DNA of 64,000 nt from Actinomycetales bacterium JB111 (GCA_900163555.1 FUHX01000004.1:1-64000); one strand, 5' to 3'. Positions 35,392 to 44,549 are shown, counted from the first letter of the stretch. The notes: generated by a model from the sequence alone, not told the origin. Made by a program: numbers and translations.

Positions 35392-36723
35392 GTGATCGAC
35401 CTCCCCACCCCGCGCCGCGCCGCCGTCGTCGCCGCCAACCGCACCCCGTTCGGCAAGGCCGGCTCGGCCTTCAACGACCTCAGCGCCAAGGACCTGCTCA
35501 CCTCCGCGCTCGAGGGCCTCGTCGCCCGCACCGGCCTGGCCGGCGAGCGCATCGACGAGGTGGCCGGCGGCGCCGTCCTCAAGCACCCGAAGAACTTCAA
35601 CCTCGTGCGGGAGTCCGTGCTCGGTACGTCTCTCGACCCGACGACGCCCGCCTACGACGTCCAGCGCGCGTGCGCCACCGGGATGGAGGCCGCCGTGGGC
35701 GTGGCCAACAAGATCGCCCTCGGCCAGATCGAGGTCGGCATCGCGGGCGGCACGGACGCCGCGTCCGACGCCCCGATCGTCGTCACCGAGAAGCTGCGCC
35801 GCATCCTGCTCACCGCGTCCCGCGCGCGCAGCACGAAGGACCGCATCGCCGCGTTCATGAAGCTGCGGCCCCGGGACCTCGCTCCGGTCGCCCCCGATGT
35901 CAACGAGCCCCGCACGGGCCTGTCGATGGGCGAGCACCAGGCGCTGACGACGGCGGCCTGGGGGATTACCCGCCAGGCCCAGGACGAGCTCGCGCTCGCC
36001 TCCCACCAGAACCTCGCGGCCGCCTACGAGCGGGGGTTCTTCGACGACCTGGTCACGCCGCTGCACGGGCTCTCGGTGGACGAGTCGCTGCGCGCCGACA
36101 CCTCGCTGGAGAAGCTCGCCAAGCTGAAGCCGGTCTTCGGCACGAAGAACCGCTCGGAGGGCTCGCCCGAGCCGACGATGACGGCCGGCAACTCCACGCC
36201 GCTGTCCGACGGCGCCTCCGCCGTCCTCCTGGCCTCCGACGAGTGGGCGGCCGACCGAGGCCTCACGCCCCTCGCGCACGTGATCGACGCCCAGCCCGGC
36301 GCCGTGTCCTTCGTGGACGGCACGGAGGGCCTGCTCATGGGTGGCGCCTTCGCCATCCCGAAGCTGCTGGACCGCACGGGCCTCACGCTGGACGACTTCG
36401 ACTTCGTCGAGATCCACGAGGCCTTTGCCTCCACCGTGCTCGCCACGCTGGCCGCGCTCGAGGACGAGGACTTCGCCCGCGAGCGGCTCGGCCGCGACGC
36501 GGCCGTCGGCTCCGTGGATCGCTCCCGGCTCAACGTGGCCGGCTCGTCGCTGGCGGCCGGCCACCCGTTCGCGGCGACCGGCGGCCGGATCATCGGCTCG
36601 CTGGCCAAGCTGCTGTCCGAGCGCGGCGAGTCCGCGCACCGCCCGGGCGAGAAGGCCCTCGGACTCATCTCGGTCTGCGCGGCCGGCGGCCAGGCCGTCG
36701 CGATGGTGCTGGAGGCGGCGTGA
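35392..36723 (+). CDS. acetyl-CoA acyltransferase (FadA2/FadI-type thiolase)
   Basis: This 443-aa thiolase cleaves 3-ketoacyl-CoA with CoA, or runs in reverse. The active-site Cys lies in QRACATGMEA near residue 91; the second half has EIHEAFAST (HEAF form of the NEAF motif), GHPFAATGGR and a final CAAGGQ with the second catalytic Cys. The HEAF form is typical of FadA2/FadI. The GTG at 35392 follows GAGGATC; upstream readings contain promoter sequence. It overlaps the FabG4-type gene by four bases. The order thiolase, fabG4, maoC beside an acyl-CoA dehydrogenase gene matches mycobacterial fadA2-fabG4-htdX/fadE5. Confidence 0.92.
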   Translation: MIDLPTPRRAAVVAANRTPFGKAGSAFNDLSAKDLLTSALEGLVARTGLAGERIDEVAGGAVLKHPKNFNLVRESVLGTSLDPTTPAYDVQRACATGMEAAVGVANKIALGQIEVGIAGGTDAASDAPIVVTEKLRRILLTASRARSTKDRIAAFMKLRPRDLAPVAPDVNEPRTGLSMGEHQALTTAAWGITRQAQDELALASHQNLAAAYERGFFDDLVTPLHGLSVDESLRADTSLEKLAKLKPVFGTKNRSEGSPEPTMTAGNSTPLSDGASAVLLASDEWAADRGLTPLAHVIDAQPGAVSFVDGTEGLLMGGAFAIPKLLDRTGLTLDDFDFVEIHEAFASTVLATLAALEDEDFARERLGRDAAVGSVDRSRLNVAGSSLAAGHPFAATGGRIIGSLAKLLSERGESAHRPGEKALGLISVCAAGGQAVAMVLEAA

Positions 36724-38090
36724 GCGACCGGTACCTCGACCTCACCTCCGGCGGCCCGGGCAGGAAGATCGCCAAGACCCTCGGGCTCCCCCAGCCCGCC
36801 GTCCTTCGGCGCACCGACCCGGACTCGGTGGACTCCCCGCTCGCGCCGGGCACGGTCCTGCTGCTCACCGACGGCACGGACGCCGCCGCGGCCGACGCCG
36901 CCGGGATCGTCGACCACCTGCTCGGCTGGGGCGTCGACGTCCGACGTGACACGGTCGGGGTCGCGACGGTCGGCGCCGTCGTCGTGGTCGCCACCGGGAT
37001 CGGGCGCAGCGGCGACTTCACGGCGCCCGCGCTCGCCCTGGGCGCCCAGCTGAGGTCCCTCGGCCGCAGCGGCCGGGTCGTCGTCGTGTACCGCGACGCC
37101 GAGGAGTCCGACTCCCCCGCCCTCGCCGCGTCGCGCGCCGGGATCGACGGCTTCGTGCGCACGGTCGCCAAGGAGATGCGCGGGGGCGCGACCGCGAACG
37201 GCATCGCGCTGACGGGAGGCGTCGACGCCGGCGCCCCCTCCCCCGCCGGGGCCCTGCGGTTCCTGCTGGCGGCCCGCTCCGCGTTCGTCTCCGGCCAGAT
37301 CCTGCACGCCGGCCCCGGGGGCTCCGCGCCCGCGGACTGGCGCCGGCCGCTTTCCGGGCACGTCGTCGCGGTCACGGGGGCGGCCCGCGGCATCGGCGCG
37401 CAGATCGTGGCGGTCGCGGCGCGCGACGGCGCGAAGGTCGTCGGCATCGACGTCCCCGCCGCGGGCGAGGCCCTGGCTGCCACGATGAACGCGGCCGGTG
37501 GCATCAGCCTGCAGCTGGACGTGACGGCGGACGATGCCGCGGACCGGATCCTCGCCGCTGCGCGCGCCCGGTACGGGCGCCTCGACGTCGTCGTGCACAA
37601 CGCCGGCATCCTGCGGGACAAGCTGCTCGCCAACATGACCGAGGAGAAGTTCGCCTCGCTCGTGGCCGTCAACATCGCCGCACCCGTGCGGATGAACGAG
37701 ACGTTCGCGGCGCCAGGGGCCCTCGGGGACGCCGACCACGCGGCCCGCATCATCTCACTCGCGTCGACGTCGGGGATCGCGGGCAACCGCGGCCAGTCGA
37801 ACTACTCCTACGCGAAGGCCGGGATCATCGGCATGACCGAGTCCCTCGCCGGGGCGATGGCGAGCGCGGGCGGCACCGCGAACGCGGTGGCCCCGGGCTT
37901 CATCGAGACGGACATGACGGCGAAGATCCCCGCGGTCCCGAGGCAGGTCTCCCGCCGCATGTCCTCCCTCCAGCAGGGCGGGCTGCCGGTCGACGTGGCC
38001 GAGGCGATCTGCTTCCTCGCCTCGCCGCAGGCGGGCGGGATCAACGGCGAGACGCTGCGCGTGTGCGGCCAGCTCGTCGTCGGGCGATGA
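36720..38090 (+). CDS. FabG4-type 3-oxoacyl reductase (two-domain SDR)
   Basis: This 456-aa protein has the two-domain FabG4 layout: an N-terminal flavodoxin-like domain (to about 210) and a C-terminal short-chain dehydrogenase domain. The latter shows the cofactor motif TGAARGIG near 222, NAGI near 300, the catalytic Ser in SLASTSG and Tyr-Lys in YSYAKAG. FabG4 reduces 3-oxoacyl-CoA, preferring NADH. Its GTG start overlaps the thiolase stop (GTGA), and its stop overlaps the MaoC start (ATGA), so three lipid enzymes are translationally coupled. The length fits the Rv0242c family. Confidence 0.93.
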   Translation: MSDRYLDLTSGGPGRKIAKTLGLPQPAVLRRTDPDSVDSPLAPGTVLLLTDGTDAAAADAAGIVDHLLGWGVDVRRDTVGVATVGAVVVVATGIGRSGDFTAPALALGAQLRSLGRSGRVVVVYRDAEESDSPALAASRAGIDGFVRTVAKEMRGGATANGIALTGGVDAGAPSPAGALRFLLAARSAFVSGQILHAGPGGSAPADWRRPLSGHVVAVTGAARGIGAQIVAVAARDGAKVVGIDVPAAGEALAATMNAAGGISLQLDVTADDAADRILAAARARYGRLDVVVHNAGILRDKLLANMTEEKFASLVAVNIAAPVRMNETFAAPGALGDADHAARIISLASTSGIAGNRGQSNYSYAKAGIIGMTESLAGAMASAGGTANAVAPGFIETDMTAKIPAVPRQVSRRMSSLQQGGLPVDVAEAICFLASPQAGGINGETLRVCGQLVVGR

Positions 38091-39067
38091 CGGCCGGCAC
38101 GCCGGCCCCGGCCGGCTACGAGACCCTCGACCTCGGTTCCGTCCCGCCGCTCGGTCAGACCTACCGGACCGTCATGGCGCGTTCGGCACGCGCGGTGCTG
38201 TCGGCGCCGTCGGGCGGGCTTCCCGCCCGCGCCCTCACGGCCACCGTCACCCCCGACGACGTCGCCCACCTGGCCGCGTACCAGCGCCTGGTCGGCGCGC
38301 GGGTAGGGGACGAGTTGCCGGCCGGGTACGTGCACGTGCTCGGCTTCCCGCTCGCGATGGCGCTCATGGCGCGCGCGGACTTCCCGCTCGCGCCGCTCGG
38401 CATGGTGCACGTGGCGAACCGCATCGAGCAGGTCCGCCCGGTCCGGCTCGGCGAGGAGGTCGGGCTGACGGCCTGGGCGCACGGCGCGCGGGAGCACCGT
38501 CGCGGCACGACCGTCGAGCTCGAGGTGGCGGCGGAGGTGGCCGGCGAGGTCGTGTGGACCGGTCGGTCGACGTACCTCTCGAAGGGTGCCGTGCCGCCGG
38601 TGCTGTCGCGGGAGCCGGCGCCGGGTGAACGCACGGTGGCCGAGATCCCTGCTCACGCGCAGGCGCTGTGGAACGTCTCACCTGCGGAGATCCACACATA
38701 TGCACAGGTGTCTGGGGACCGCAACCCGATCCACACCTCTCGGCTCGGGGCCCGCGCCTTCGGCTTCTCCGGCCGGATCGCGCACGGCATGTACACGGCC
38801 GCCCGCGCCCTGCACACGGTGCGCCTTCCCGCCGCGTTCACGTGGGACGTCCAGTTCGCAAGCCCGCTTCCCGTCCCCGGAAAGGCTGCGTTTGCGCAGG
38901 TCAGAGGGAGTGTCGGGGCATTCGGGGCGAGCCCGGAGGGCGTGCGCGAAGAATCACGGTCCCGTAACGGCTCCACGAATATCGCAATGATGGTATGGCT
39001 GCCGCGGCAGCGCAAGACCCATCTCACAGCGACCCTGACGCCCCTCGAGCGCCGAGCTCAGGCGTAG
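38087..39067 (+). CDS. MaoC-like (R)-hydratase, HtdX-type
   Basis: This 326-aa protein has a double hot-dog fold of the MaoC/HtdX family. The hydratase motif is in the second half (YAQVSGDRNPIHTS near 213-226, then RIAHGMYTAA) with the catalytic Asp and His. It would hydrate trans-2-enoyl-CoA to (R)-3-hydroxyacyl-CoA or dehydrate in reverse, pairing with the FabG4 reductase. ATG 38087 overlaps the upstream stop. The end of the gene (after ~295) has lower GC and more AT codons than the rest. Confidence 0.88.
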   Translation: MTAGTPAPAGYETLDLGSVPPLGQTYRTVMARSARAVLSAPSGGLPARALTATVTPDDVAHLAAYQRLVGARVGDELPAGYVHVLGFPLAMALMARADFPLAPLGMVHVANRIEQVRPVRLGEEVGLTAWAHGAREHRRGTTVELEVAAEVAGEVVWTGRSTYLSKGAVPPVLSREPAPGERTVAEIPAHAQALWNVSPAEIHTYAQVSGDRNPIHTSRLGARAFGFSGRIAHGMYTAARALHTVRLPAAFTWDVQFASPLPVPGKAAFAQVRGSVGAFGASPEGVREESRSRNGSTNIAMMVWLPRQRKTHLTATLTPLERRAQA

Positions 39068-39131
39068 ATATCCACAGACTTCATCCACAAGCCTGTGTGC
39101 ACGCAGGTGGATACGGCGATCATCCTGTGGA
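39068..39131. other. cluster of TGTGGAT-like words after the lipid operon
   Basis: ATATCCACA (39068-39076), TCATCCACA (39081-39089), and in the other orientation GTGGATA (39107-39113) and TGTGGA (39126-39131) lie within 64 bp. Two are one mismatch from a DnaA box (TTATCCACA). With TATCCAC/GTGGATA the group can also form a stem. No origin gene is nearby. The remaining part up to the family A element (39211) is pyrimidine-rich without recognised features. Confidence 0.5.
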
Positions 39132-39210
39132 GGGCGCTGTGTTCACCCTCCCGACACCCCGCACCACCCCTCCCCCTCTCTCCCGCACGCTCTCCCGCGA
39201 GCTCACCCGC

Positions 39211-39277
39211 GAGGTACGAATGGAGCGCCCGAGGTAGGAACTTTTTCTTCCGACCTCGCGTCCTCCGTTCCTACCTC
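39211..39277. repeat. 67-nt inverted-repeat element, family A copy 2
   Basis: Arms of 31 nt (39211-39241 and 39247-39277) around a TTTTT loop follow the same plan as copy 1 at 39-105, with several mismatches in the arm centres. The outer and inner words GAGGTANGAA are conserved. It lies 117 bp before the second ABC-F gene. Confidence 0.85.
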
Positions 39278-39394
39278 GCGGACGGTGGGTGTGGGACGGG
39301 GCGGGCACGGAAATGCGTCGCCCGTGCCGCGTCGCTCGGGCTACCGTTCGGTGCCGCACCCGCGCGGCCACCGGCCAGCACCGAGAGGAGCCGC

Positions 39395-41128
39395 ATGCCC
39401 GCCACGCTTCGCACGATCTCCCTCGGTGCCGCCCGAGCCGATGCCGACCTCTTCTCCGGTCTCGACCTCACCGTCGGCCCGGGCGACGTCTGGGGACTCA
39501 CCGGCCCGAACGGCGCCGGCAAGTCGACCCTGCTGTCGATCCTCGCCTCGGCCGACGCCGGTTCGCGGGTCGGCGCGGGCTCGCACGTCGGTGCATCGTC
39601 GCCGGCCGGCACGACGACGGCGCCCACCACCGCGGGCGGCTCCGCGCCCGAGGTGACGGGCCGGGTGAGTCTCGCCCCGCCGTCGGCGACCGTGGGGCTG
39701 CTGGCCCAGGAACCCGACCGGAGCGCGACCGAGACCATCGGCGAGATGATCGCGCGGCGCACGGGAGTCGCCGCGGCGGAGACCGAGATGGACGCCGCCG
39801 CTGCGGACCTGTCGCGGCCGGGGGCTTCGCAGGCGGAGGACGACCGGTACGCGGCCGCGCTGGAGCGCTGGCTCGGTCTCGGCGGCGCCGACCTGGCCGA
39901 GCGCACCGAGGAGGTCGTCTCGCGGCTGGGGCTGACGGCGTCGGTCGCGACCCCGACGGCCGCCCTGTCCGGCGGGCAGGCGGCCCGCGCGTCCCTCGCC
40001 GTGCTCCTCCTGCAGCGGTACGACGTCCTCCTGCTCGACGAGCCGACGAACGACCTCGATCTCGACGGGCTGGATCAGCTCGAGCGGTTCGTCGTCGAGG
40101 CGCGGGCGGGCATCGTGGTGGTCAGCCACGACCGGGAGTTCCTCACGCGCACCACGACCGGGATCGTCGAGCTCGACTCCGCCCAGCGCCGGGTGACGGT
40201 CTACGAGGGCGGGTACGAGTCCTACCTCGAGGAGCGGGCGCTCGCCCGGCGCCGAGAGCGCGAGGCGTACGAGGAGTACGCGGACACGGTCGACTCGCTG
40301 CGCGCGCGGCACCAGCGGCAGAAGGAGTGGGTCACCGTCGGGCTGAAGAACGCCCGCCGCAAGAACCCGGATCCCGACAAGCACATCCGGCACCGGAACA
40401 TCGCGCGCACGGAGAAGCTCGCGAGCAAGATCTCCCAGACCGAGCGGGCGATCGAGCGGCTCGAGGAGGTGGTCGAGCCCCGCAAGGAGTGGGAGCTGCG
40501 GATGAGCGTGGCCGAGGCGCCGCGCTCGGGCACGGTCGTCGCCACCCTCGACGCCGTGGTCGTGCGGCGTGGCGACTTCACGCTCGGTCCGGTTACCGCC
40601 GAGATCTCCTACGGGGACCGGGTGGTGCTCACCGGCGCGAACGGCTCGGGCAAGACGACCCTGCTCGCGGCGATCCTCGGCCACCTCGCCCCCGACTCGG
40701 GGCGGGCGAGCCTCGGCAGCGGCGTCGTCGTCGGGGAGGTCGACCAGGCGAGGGATCTCTTCGACTCACCCGAGCCGCTCGCCCGGATGTTCGCGGACAC
40801 CGCCGGGCTCTCGCCCGAGGAGGGCCGGACGCTGCTGGCGAAGTTCGCGCTCGACGGCGACAAGCCCACCCGGCCGGCGGCCACCCTCTCCCCCGGCGAG
40901 CGCACGCGGGCGGCGCTGGCGCTCCTGCAGGCGCGGGGCGTCAACCTGCTCGTCCTGGACGAGCCGACGAATCACCTCGACCTGCCCGCCGTCGAGCAGC
41001 TCGAGCAGGCGGTGGAGTCCTTCGCGGGGACTGTCCTGCTCGTCACGCACGACCGGCGCATGCTCGCGGGCGTGCGGGCCACCCGCCGCTGGTCGATGGC
41101 GGACGGCACCCTCACCGAGCAGCGCTAG
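39395..41128 (+). CDS. ABC-F family ATPase
   Basis: This 577-aa soluble protein has two ABC domains: Walker [10 protein letters not shown] near 37, signature LSGGQA near 192 and Walker [12 protein letters not shown]; then Walker A GANGSGKTT near 418, signature LSPGER and Walker [12 protein letters not shown]. The linker is charged (RRREREAYEEYADTVDSLRA and EWVTVGLKNARRKNPDPDKH). An unusual Gly/Ser/Ala/Thr-rich insert of ~45 residues (55-100) interrupts the first domain. ABC-F proteins act on ribosomes in translation or antibiotic protection; subtype here is not clear. GAGAGGAG precedes the ATG. Family A repeat elements lie on both sides. Confidence 0.88.
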   Translation: MPATLRTISLGAARADADLFSGLDLTVGPGDVWGLTGPNGAGKSTLLSILASADAGSRVGAGSHVGASSPAGTTTAPTTAGGSAPEVTGRVSLAPPSATVGLLAQEPDRSATETIGEMIARRTGVAAAETEMDAAAADLSRPGASQAEDDRYAAALERWLGLGGADLAERTEEVVSRLGLTASVATPTAALSGGQAARASLAVLLLQRYDVLLLDEPTNDLDLDGLDQLERFVVEARAGIVVVSHDREFLTRTTTGIVELDSAQRRVTVYEGGYESYLEERALARRREREAYEEYADTVDSLRARHQRQKEWVTVGLKNARRKNPDPDKHIRHRNIARTEKLASKISQTERAIERLEEVVEPRKEWELRMSVAEAPRSGTVVATLDAVVVRRGDFTLGPVTAEISYGDRVVLTGANGSGKTTLLAAILGHLAPDSGRASLGSGVVVGEVDQARDLFDSPEPLARMFADTAGLSPEEGRTLLAKFALDGDKPTRPAATLSPGERTRAALALLQARGVNLLVLDEPTNHLDLPAVEQLEQAVESFAGTVLLVTHDRRMLAGVRATRRWSMADGTLTEQR

Positions 41129-41157
41129 CCGGCCCTACACCCGCAGCCCCCACCCGC

Positions 41158-41224
41158 GAGGTAGGAACGCAGGGCGCGACGTCGGAACTCGCAGTTCCTA
41201 CCTCGCAGGCCCCGTTCCTACCTC
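41158..41224. repeat. 67-nt inverted-repeat element, family A copy 3
   Basis: Arms 41158-41188 and 41194-41224 (31 nt each, TCGCA loop) repeat the word GAGGTAGGAAC in the order of copies 1 and 2. The right arm is intact, the left arm has changes in the inner word (GACGTCGGAAC). It sits between the convergent ABC-F and purQ genes. Confidence 0.88.
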
Positions 41225-41282
41225 GCAGAAGTTGTGGAGGTGCTCAAGTTGCGGACGCAGGCGGACGTGCGGAGTTCGCGCC

Positions 41283-41984
41283 TCAGGCCGCGACGAGCGA
41301 GTCCAGGACGCTCGTGAACAGGCCCAGCCCGTCGACGCCGCCGCGCATGGCCCCCGCGGTGTCCGGCCCGAAGCCGGCCTCGACGGCGTGCTCCGGGTGC
41401 GGCATGAGGCCGACGATGCGGCCGGTCGCGTCCGCGACGCCCGCGATGTCCCGCAAGGAACCGTTCGGGTTCAGCCCGGCGTACTCGAAGACCACGCGGC
41501 CCTCGGCGGCGAGCGCGTCGAGCGTCTCGTCGGTCGCCACGTAGCGGCCCTCGCCGTTCTTCAGGGGCACCGTGATCTCGTCGCCGACCGAGAAGCCGCT
41601 CGTCCACGCCGTGGCGTTCGAGGCGATCCGCAGCCGCTGCTCGCGGCACACGAAGCGCTGCTTCTCGTTGCGCACGAGGGCGCCCGGCAGCAGGTGCGCC
41701 TCGCACAGGACCTGGAAGCCGTTGCAGATGCCGAGGACGGGGGTGCCGGCCCTGGCCGCGTCGACGACGGACCGCACGACCGGGGCGAGCGCGGCGATCG
41801 CACCGGCTCGCAGGTAGTCGCCGTAGGAGAAGCCGCCGGGGACGACGATCGCGTCGACTCCCTTGAGGTCGTCGCTCGCGTGCCACAGGGCGACCGGCTC
41901 GGCGCCGGCGAGACGGACGGCGCGGGCCGCGTCGACGTCGTCGAGGGTGCCGGGGAAGGTGACGACCCCGATGCGAGCGGTCAC
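41283..41984 (-). CDS. purQ: phosphoribosylformylglycinamidine synthase subunit I (glutaminase)
   Basis: This 233-aa class I glutamine amidotransferase supplies ammonia to PurL. The nucleophile Cys is in GICNGFQVL near residue 95; the partner His and Glu lie in MPHPEHAVE near 200. [11 protein letters not shown] opens the protein. Its GTG start overlaps the purS stop by four bases. It ends the purD-purC-purS-purQ cluster. Confidence 0.96.
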   Translation of the reverse strand: MTARIGVVTFPGTLDDVDAARAVRLAGAEPVALWHASDDLKGVDAIVVPGGFSYGDYLRAGAIAALAPVVRSVVDAARAGTPVLGICNGFQVLCEAHLLPGALVRNEKQRFVCREQRLRIASNATAWTSGFSVGDEITVPLKNGEGRYVATDETLDALAAEGRVVFEYAGLNPNGSLRDIAGVADATGRIVGLMPHPEHAVEAGFGPDTAGAMRGGVDGLGLFTSVLDSLVAA

Positions 41985-42232
41985 TTCTCGTCCTCGGCCG
42001 CGACGCTGACGACGTCCTCGATGACCGGGTTGGACAGGACGGACTCGGCGGCGGACCGCGCGGCGGCGAGGTGCTCGTCCGTCACCGGGCCGTCCACCGT
42101 CAGCTCGAACCGCTTGCCCTGGCGCACGGAGAAGCCGGTCATGCCCTGGTGGTCGAGCGCGCGGGCGACGGCCTTGCCCTGCGGGTCGAGAATCTCCGGC
42201 TTCGGCATGACGTCGACGACGATGCGACCCAT
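41981..42232 (-). CDS. purS: phosphoribosylformylglycinamidine synthase subunit PurS
   Basis: This 83-aa protein is the small bridging subunit that docks PurQ to Pur[21 protein letters not shown] is characteristic, and the length matches the family. GGAAGGAC precedes the ATG. The gene lies 61 bp after purC and overlaps purQ. Confidence 0.95.
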   Translation of the reverse strand: MGRIVVDVMPKPEILDPQGKAVARALDHQGMTGFSVRQGKRFELTVDGPVTDEHLAAARSAAESVLSNPVIEDVVSVAAEDEK

Positions 42233-42293
42233 GTGAGTGTCCTTCCGTGTGTGCGCGGCCGGCTACCGGCCAGGCGTGGTCGAGGCGGTGTGG

Positions 42294-43217
42294 TCAGAGG
42301 TCCAGCGTGCGGCCGGTGAGCGCCTCGTACGCGGCGAGGTACCGCTCGCGCGTGCGCTCGACGACCTCGGCAGGCAGCGGCGGGGGCGGCGCGTCCGAGG
42401 CTCGGTCCCAGCCGGAGGCGTCGGAGGTCAGCCAGTCGCGCACGTACTGCTTGTCGAAGCTGGGGGGCGTGGTGCCGGGGGTGATGTCCTCGGCGCGCCA
42501 GAAGCGGGAGGAGTCCGGGGTGAGGACCTCGTCGGCGAGCACGAGCCCGCCGTCGGCCCCGGTGCCGAACTCGAACTTCGTGTCTGCGAGGACGATGCCG
42601 CGGCTCTCGGCGATCTCGCTCGCGCGCGCGAACACGGCGAGCGAGACGTCGCGCAGCCGGGTCGCCGCCTCGATCCCCACCCGCTCGGCGGTGGCCTCGA
42701 AGCTGATGTTCTCGTCGTGCTCCCCGACGGCGGCCTTCGCGGCAGGCGTGTAGATCGGGGTGTCGATCCGGTCGCCGTCGACCATGCCGTCTGGCAGGGC
42801 GACACCGCAGACCTCGCCGGTCGCCCGGTACTCGGTCAGGCCGGAGCCGGTCAGGTAGCCGCGCACCACGCACTCGACCGGGTACATCTCCAGCCGACGG
42901 CAGATCATTGCCCGGCCCGCGACCGCGTGGGGCACGTCGAGCGAGACCACGTGGTTGTCGACGATGTCGCTCAGCTGCTCGAACCACCACAGCGACAGCG
43001 CCGTGAGGATCGCGCCCTTGCCGGGGATCTCGGTGGGCAGGATGTGGTCGTACGCGCTGATGCGGTCCGAGGCCACGATGAGGACCGAGGACGCGTCGTC
43101 CGCGGGGGCGCCGTCGCCGGGTTCGGGGACGTACATGTCGCGGACCTTGCCGCTGTAGGTGTGGGTCCAGCCCGGCAGTTCGGGCGCGGCGCCCGGCGCG
43201 CTGCTCATGGCGCCCAT
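42294..43217 (-). CDS. purC: phosphoribosylaminoimidazole-succinocarboxamide synthase
   Basis: This 307-aa SAICAR synthetase joins aspartate to CAIR with ATP (step 8 of purine synthesis). Motifs: YSGKVRDMY, SDRISAYD, ECVVRGYLTGSG, LADTKFEFG, and LADEVLTPDSSRFW near residue 230. It is of the longer, ~300-residue group. The ATG at 43217 is preferred because AGGTGG stands four bases upstream; a GTG at 43238 would overlap the purD stop and an ATG at 43208 is also possible. Confidence 0.93.
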   Translation of the reverse strand: MGAMSSAPGAAPELPGWTHTYSGKVRDMYVPEPGDGAPADDASSVLIVASDRISAYDHILPTEIPGKGAILTALSLWWFEQLSDIVDNHVVSLDVPHAVAGRAMICRRLEMYPVECVVRGYLTGSGLTEYRATGEVCGVALPDGMVDGDRIDTPIYTPAAKAAVGEHDENISFEATAERVGIEAATRLRDVSLAVFARASEIAESRGIVLADTKFEFGTGADGGLVLADEVLTPDSSRFWRAEDITPGTTPPSFDKQYVRDWLTSDASGWDRASDAPPPPLPAEVVERTRERYLAAYEALTGRTLDL

Positions 43218-43234
43218 TGTTCCACCTGGCTCGG

Positions 43235-44536
43235 TCACGGGACGGTGATCCGCCCCTCAGCGGCCGCCCGCGCGATGTCGGTCCGCCACTGGGCGTCGGC
43301 CAGCGAGATCCGCTCGATCCCGGCGTACGCGGCGCCGCGCGCCGCGTCGAGGTCGTCACCCAGCCCGACGACGGTGAGCACCCGGCCGCCCGAGGAGACC
43401 AGGGTGCCCTCGTCGTCGCGGGACGTGCCGGCATGCAGGACGTGGACGCCGTCGATCCGCTCGGCGTCGGCGGTCCCCGTGATCGCGTCGCCCGTGCGGA
43501 CCTTGCCCGGGTAGCCGTGGGAGGCCACGACCACCCCGACGGCGGAGCCGGAGTCCCAGCGCAGCGCGTCCGGGTCGGGGAGGTTGCCGGTGGCGGCCGC
43601 GAGCAGGAGGCCCGCCAGGGGCGTCCGCAGGCGGGCGAGCACCACCTGGGTCTCCGGGTCGCCGAACCGCACGTTGAACTCGATGACGCGCAGGCCGCGG
43701 GAGGTCAGCGCGAGGCCGCAGTACAGCAGGCCGACGAACGGGGTGCCGCGTCGGGCGAGCTCGGTGACGACCGGCTGCGCGACCCGCTCGACGACCTGCT
43801 GGGTGAGGTCCTCCGGCGCCCAGTCGAGCGGGGAGTAGGCGCCCATGCCGCCGGTGTTGGGGCCGGCGTCGTCGTCGCCGATGCGCTTGAAGTCCTGGGC
43901 GGGCGCGAGCGGGACGACCCGTTCGCCGTCGGCGAGGCAGAACAGGGAGACCTCGGGGCCGTCGAGAAACTCCTCGATGACGACGGCGGGCTGCCCGCCG
44001 GTGGAGGCGTCCCCGGAGGTGCCGGCCAGGCACTGGGCCGCGTGGGCGAGCGCCTCCTCGCGGTCCGACGTGACGACCACGCCCTTGCCGGCCGCGAGCC
44101 CGTCGTCCTTCACCACGTGCGGGGCGCCGAACGCGTCGAGAGCGTCCGCGACCTGCTCGATGGTCGTGCACACGCGCGCCATGGCGGTCGGGACCTCGGC
44201 GAGCGCCATGATCTCCTTCGCGTACGCCTTCGATCCCTCGAGGCGCGCGGCGGCGGCGTCAGGCCCGAAGACCGGGATGCCGGCCGCGCGGACCGTGTCG
44301 CCCACGCCCGCCACGAGCGGGGCCTCCGGCCCGACGACGACAAGGTCCACCTCGTGCGCGACCGCCAGGTCGGCGACGTCCTCGCCGCTCAGGGCGTCGA
44401 CGTCAAGGAGCTCGCCGAGGTCCGCCATGCCGGGGTTCCCCGGCGCGATGACCAGGGCGTCGGTCGCGGGGTCGGCCGCAAGTGCGCGGGCCAGTGCGTG
44501 CTCGCGGGCGCCGGAGCCGATCAGCAGGATCTTCAC
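43235..44536 (-). CDS. purD: phosphoribosylamine-glycine ligase
   Basis: This 433-aa ATP-grasp enzyme catalyses GAR synthesis (step 2). Motifs: KILLIGSGAREHALA at the N-terminus, VVVGPEAPLVAG, PHVVKDDGLAAGKGV, EEFLDGPEVSLF, MGAYSP and EFNVRFGDPETQ. The GTG at 44536 is the natural start (residue 1 of the family) and lies seven bases after TACCCT, so the operon probably begins with a leaderless mRNA. It is the first gene of purDCSQ. Confidence 0.96.
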   Translation of the reverse strand: MKILLIGSGAREHALARALAADPATDALVIAPGNPGMADLGELLDVDALSGEDVADLAVAHEVDLVVVGPEAPLVAGVGDTVRAAGIPVFGPDAAAARLEGSKAYAKEIMALAEVPTAMARVCTTIEQVADALDAFGAPHVVKDDGLAAGKGVVVTSDREEALAHAAQCLAGTSGDASTGGQPAVVIEEFLDGPEVSLFCLADGERVVPLAPAQDFKRIGDDDAGPNTGGMGAYSPLDWAPEDLTQQVVERVAQPVVTELARRGTPFVGLLYCGLALTSRGLRVIEFNVRFGDPETQVVLARLRTPLAGLLLAAATGNLPDPDALRWDSGSAVGVVVASHGYPGKVRTGDAITGTADAERIDGVHVLHAGTSRDDEGTLVSSGGRVLTVVGLGDDLDAARGAAYAGIERISLADAQWRTDIARAAAEGRITVP

Positions 44537-44543
44537 GGCCCCC

Positions 44544-44549
44544 AGGGTA
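44544..44549 (-). promoter_or_regulatory. -10 box of leaderless purD
   Basis: TACCCT (minus strand) is followed by GGGGGCC and the GTG. The same sequence with one change (TACCCTCGGGGCCGTG) precedes pyrE. Confidence 0.55.

Noticed and set aside
32270-35395. Open frame of about 1040 codons opposite the acyl-CoA oxidase and TetR genes
   Set aside because: Antisense shadow of two well-supported genes; no domain and biased composition.
39068-39131. Replication origin suggested by DnaA-like boxes
   Set aside because: Boxes are imperfect, there is no AT-rich unwinding region, and dnaA, dnaN or parAB genes are absent.
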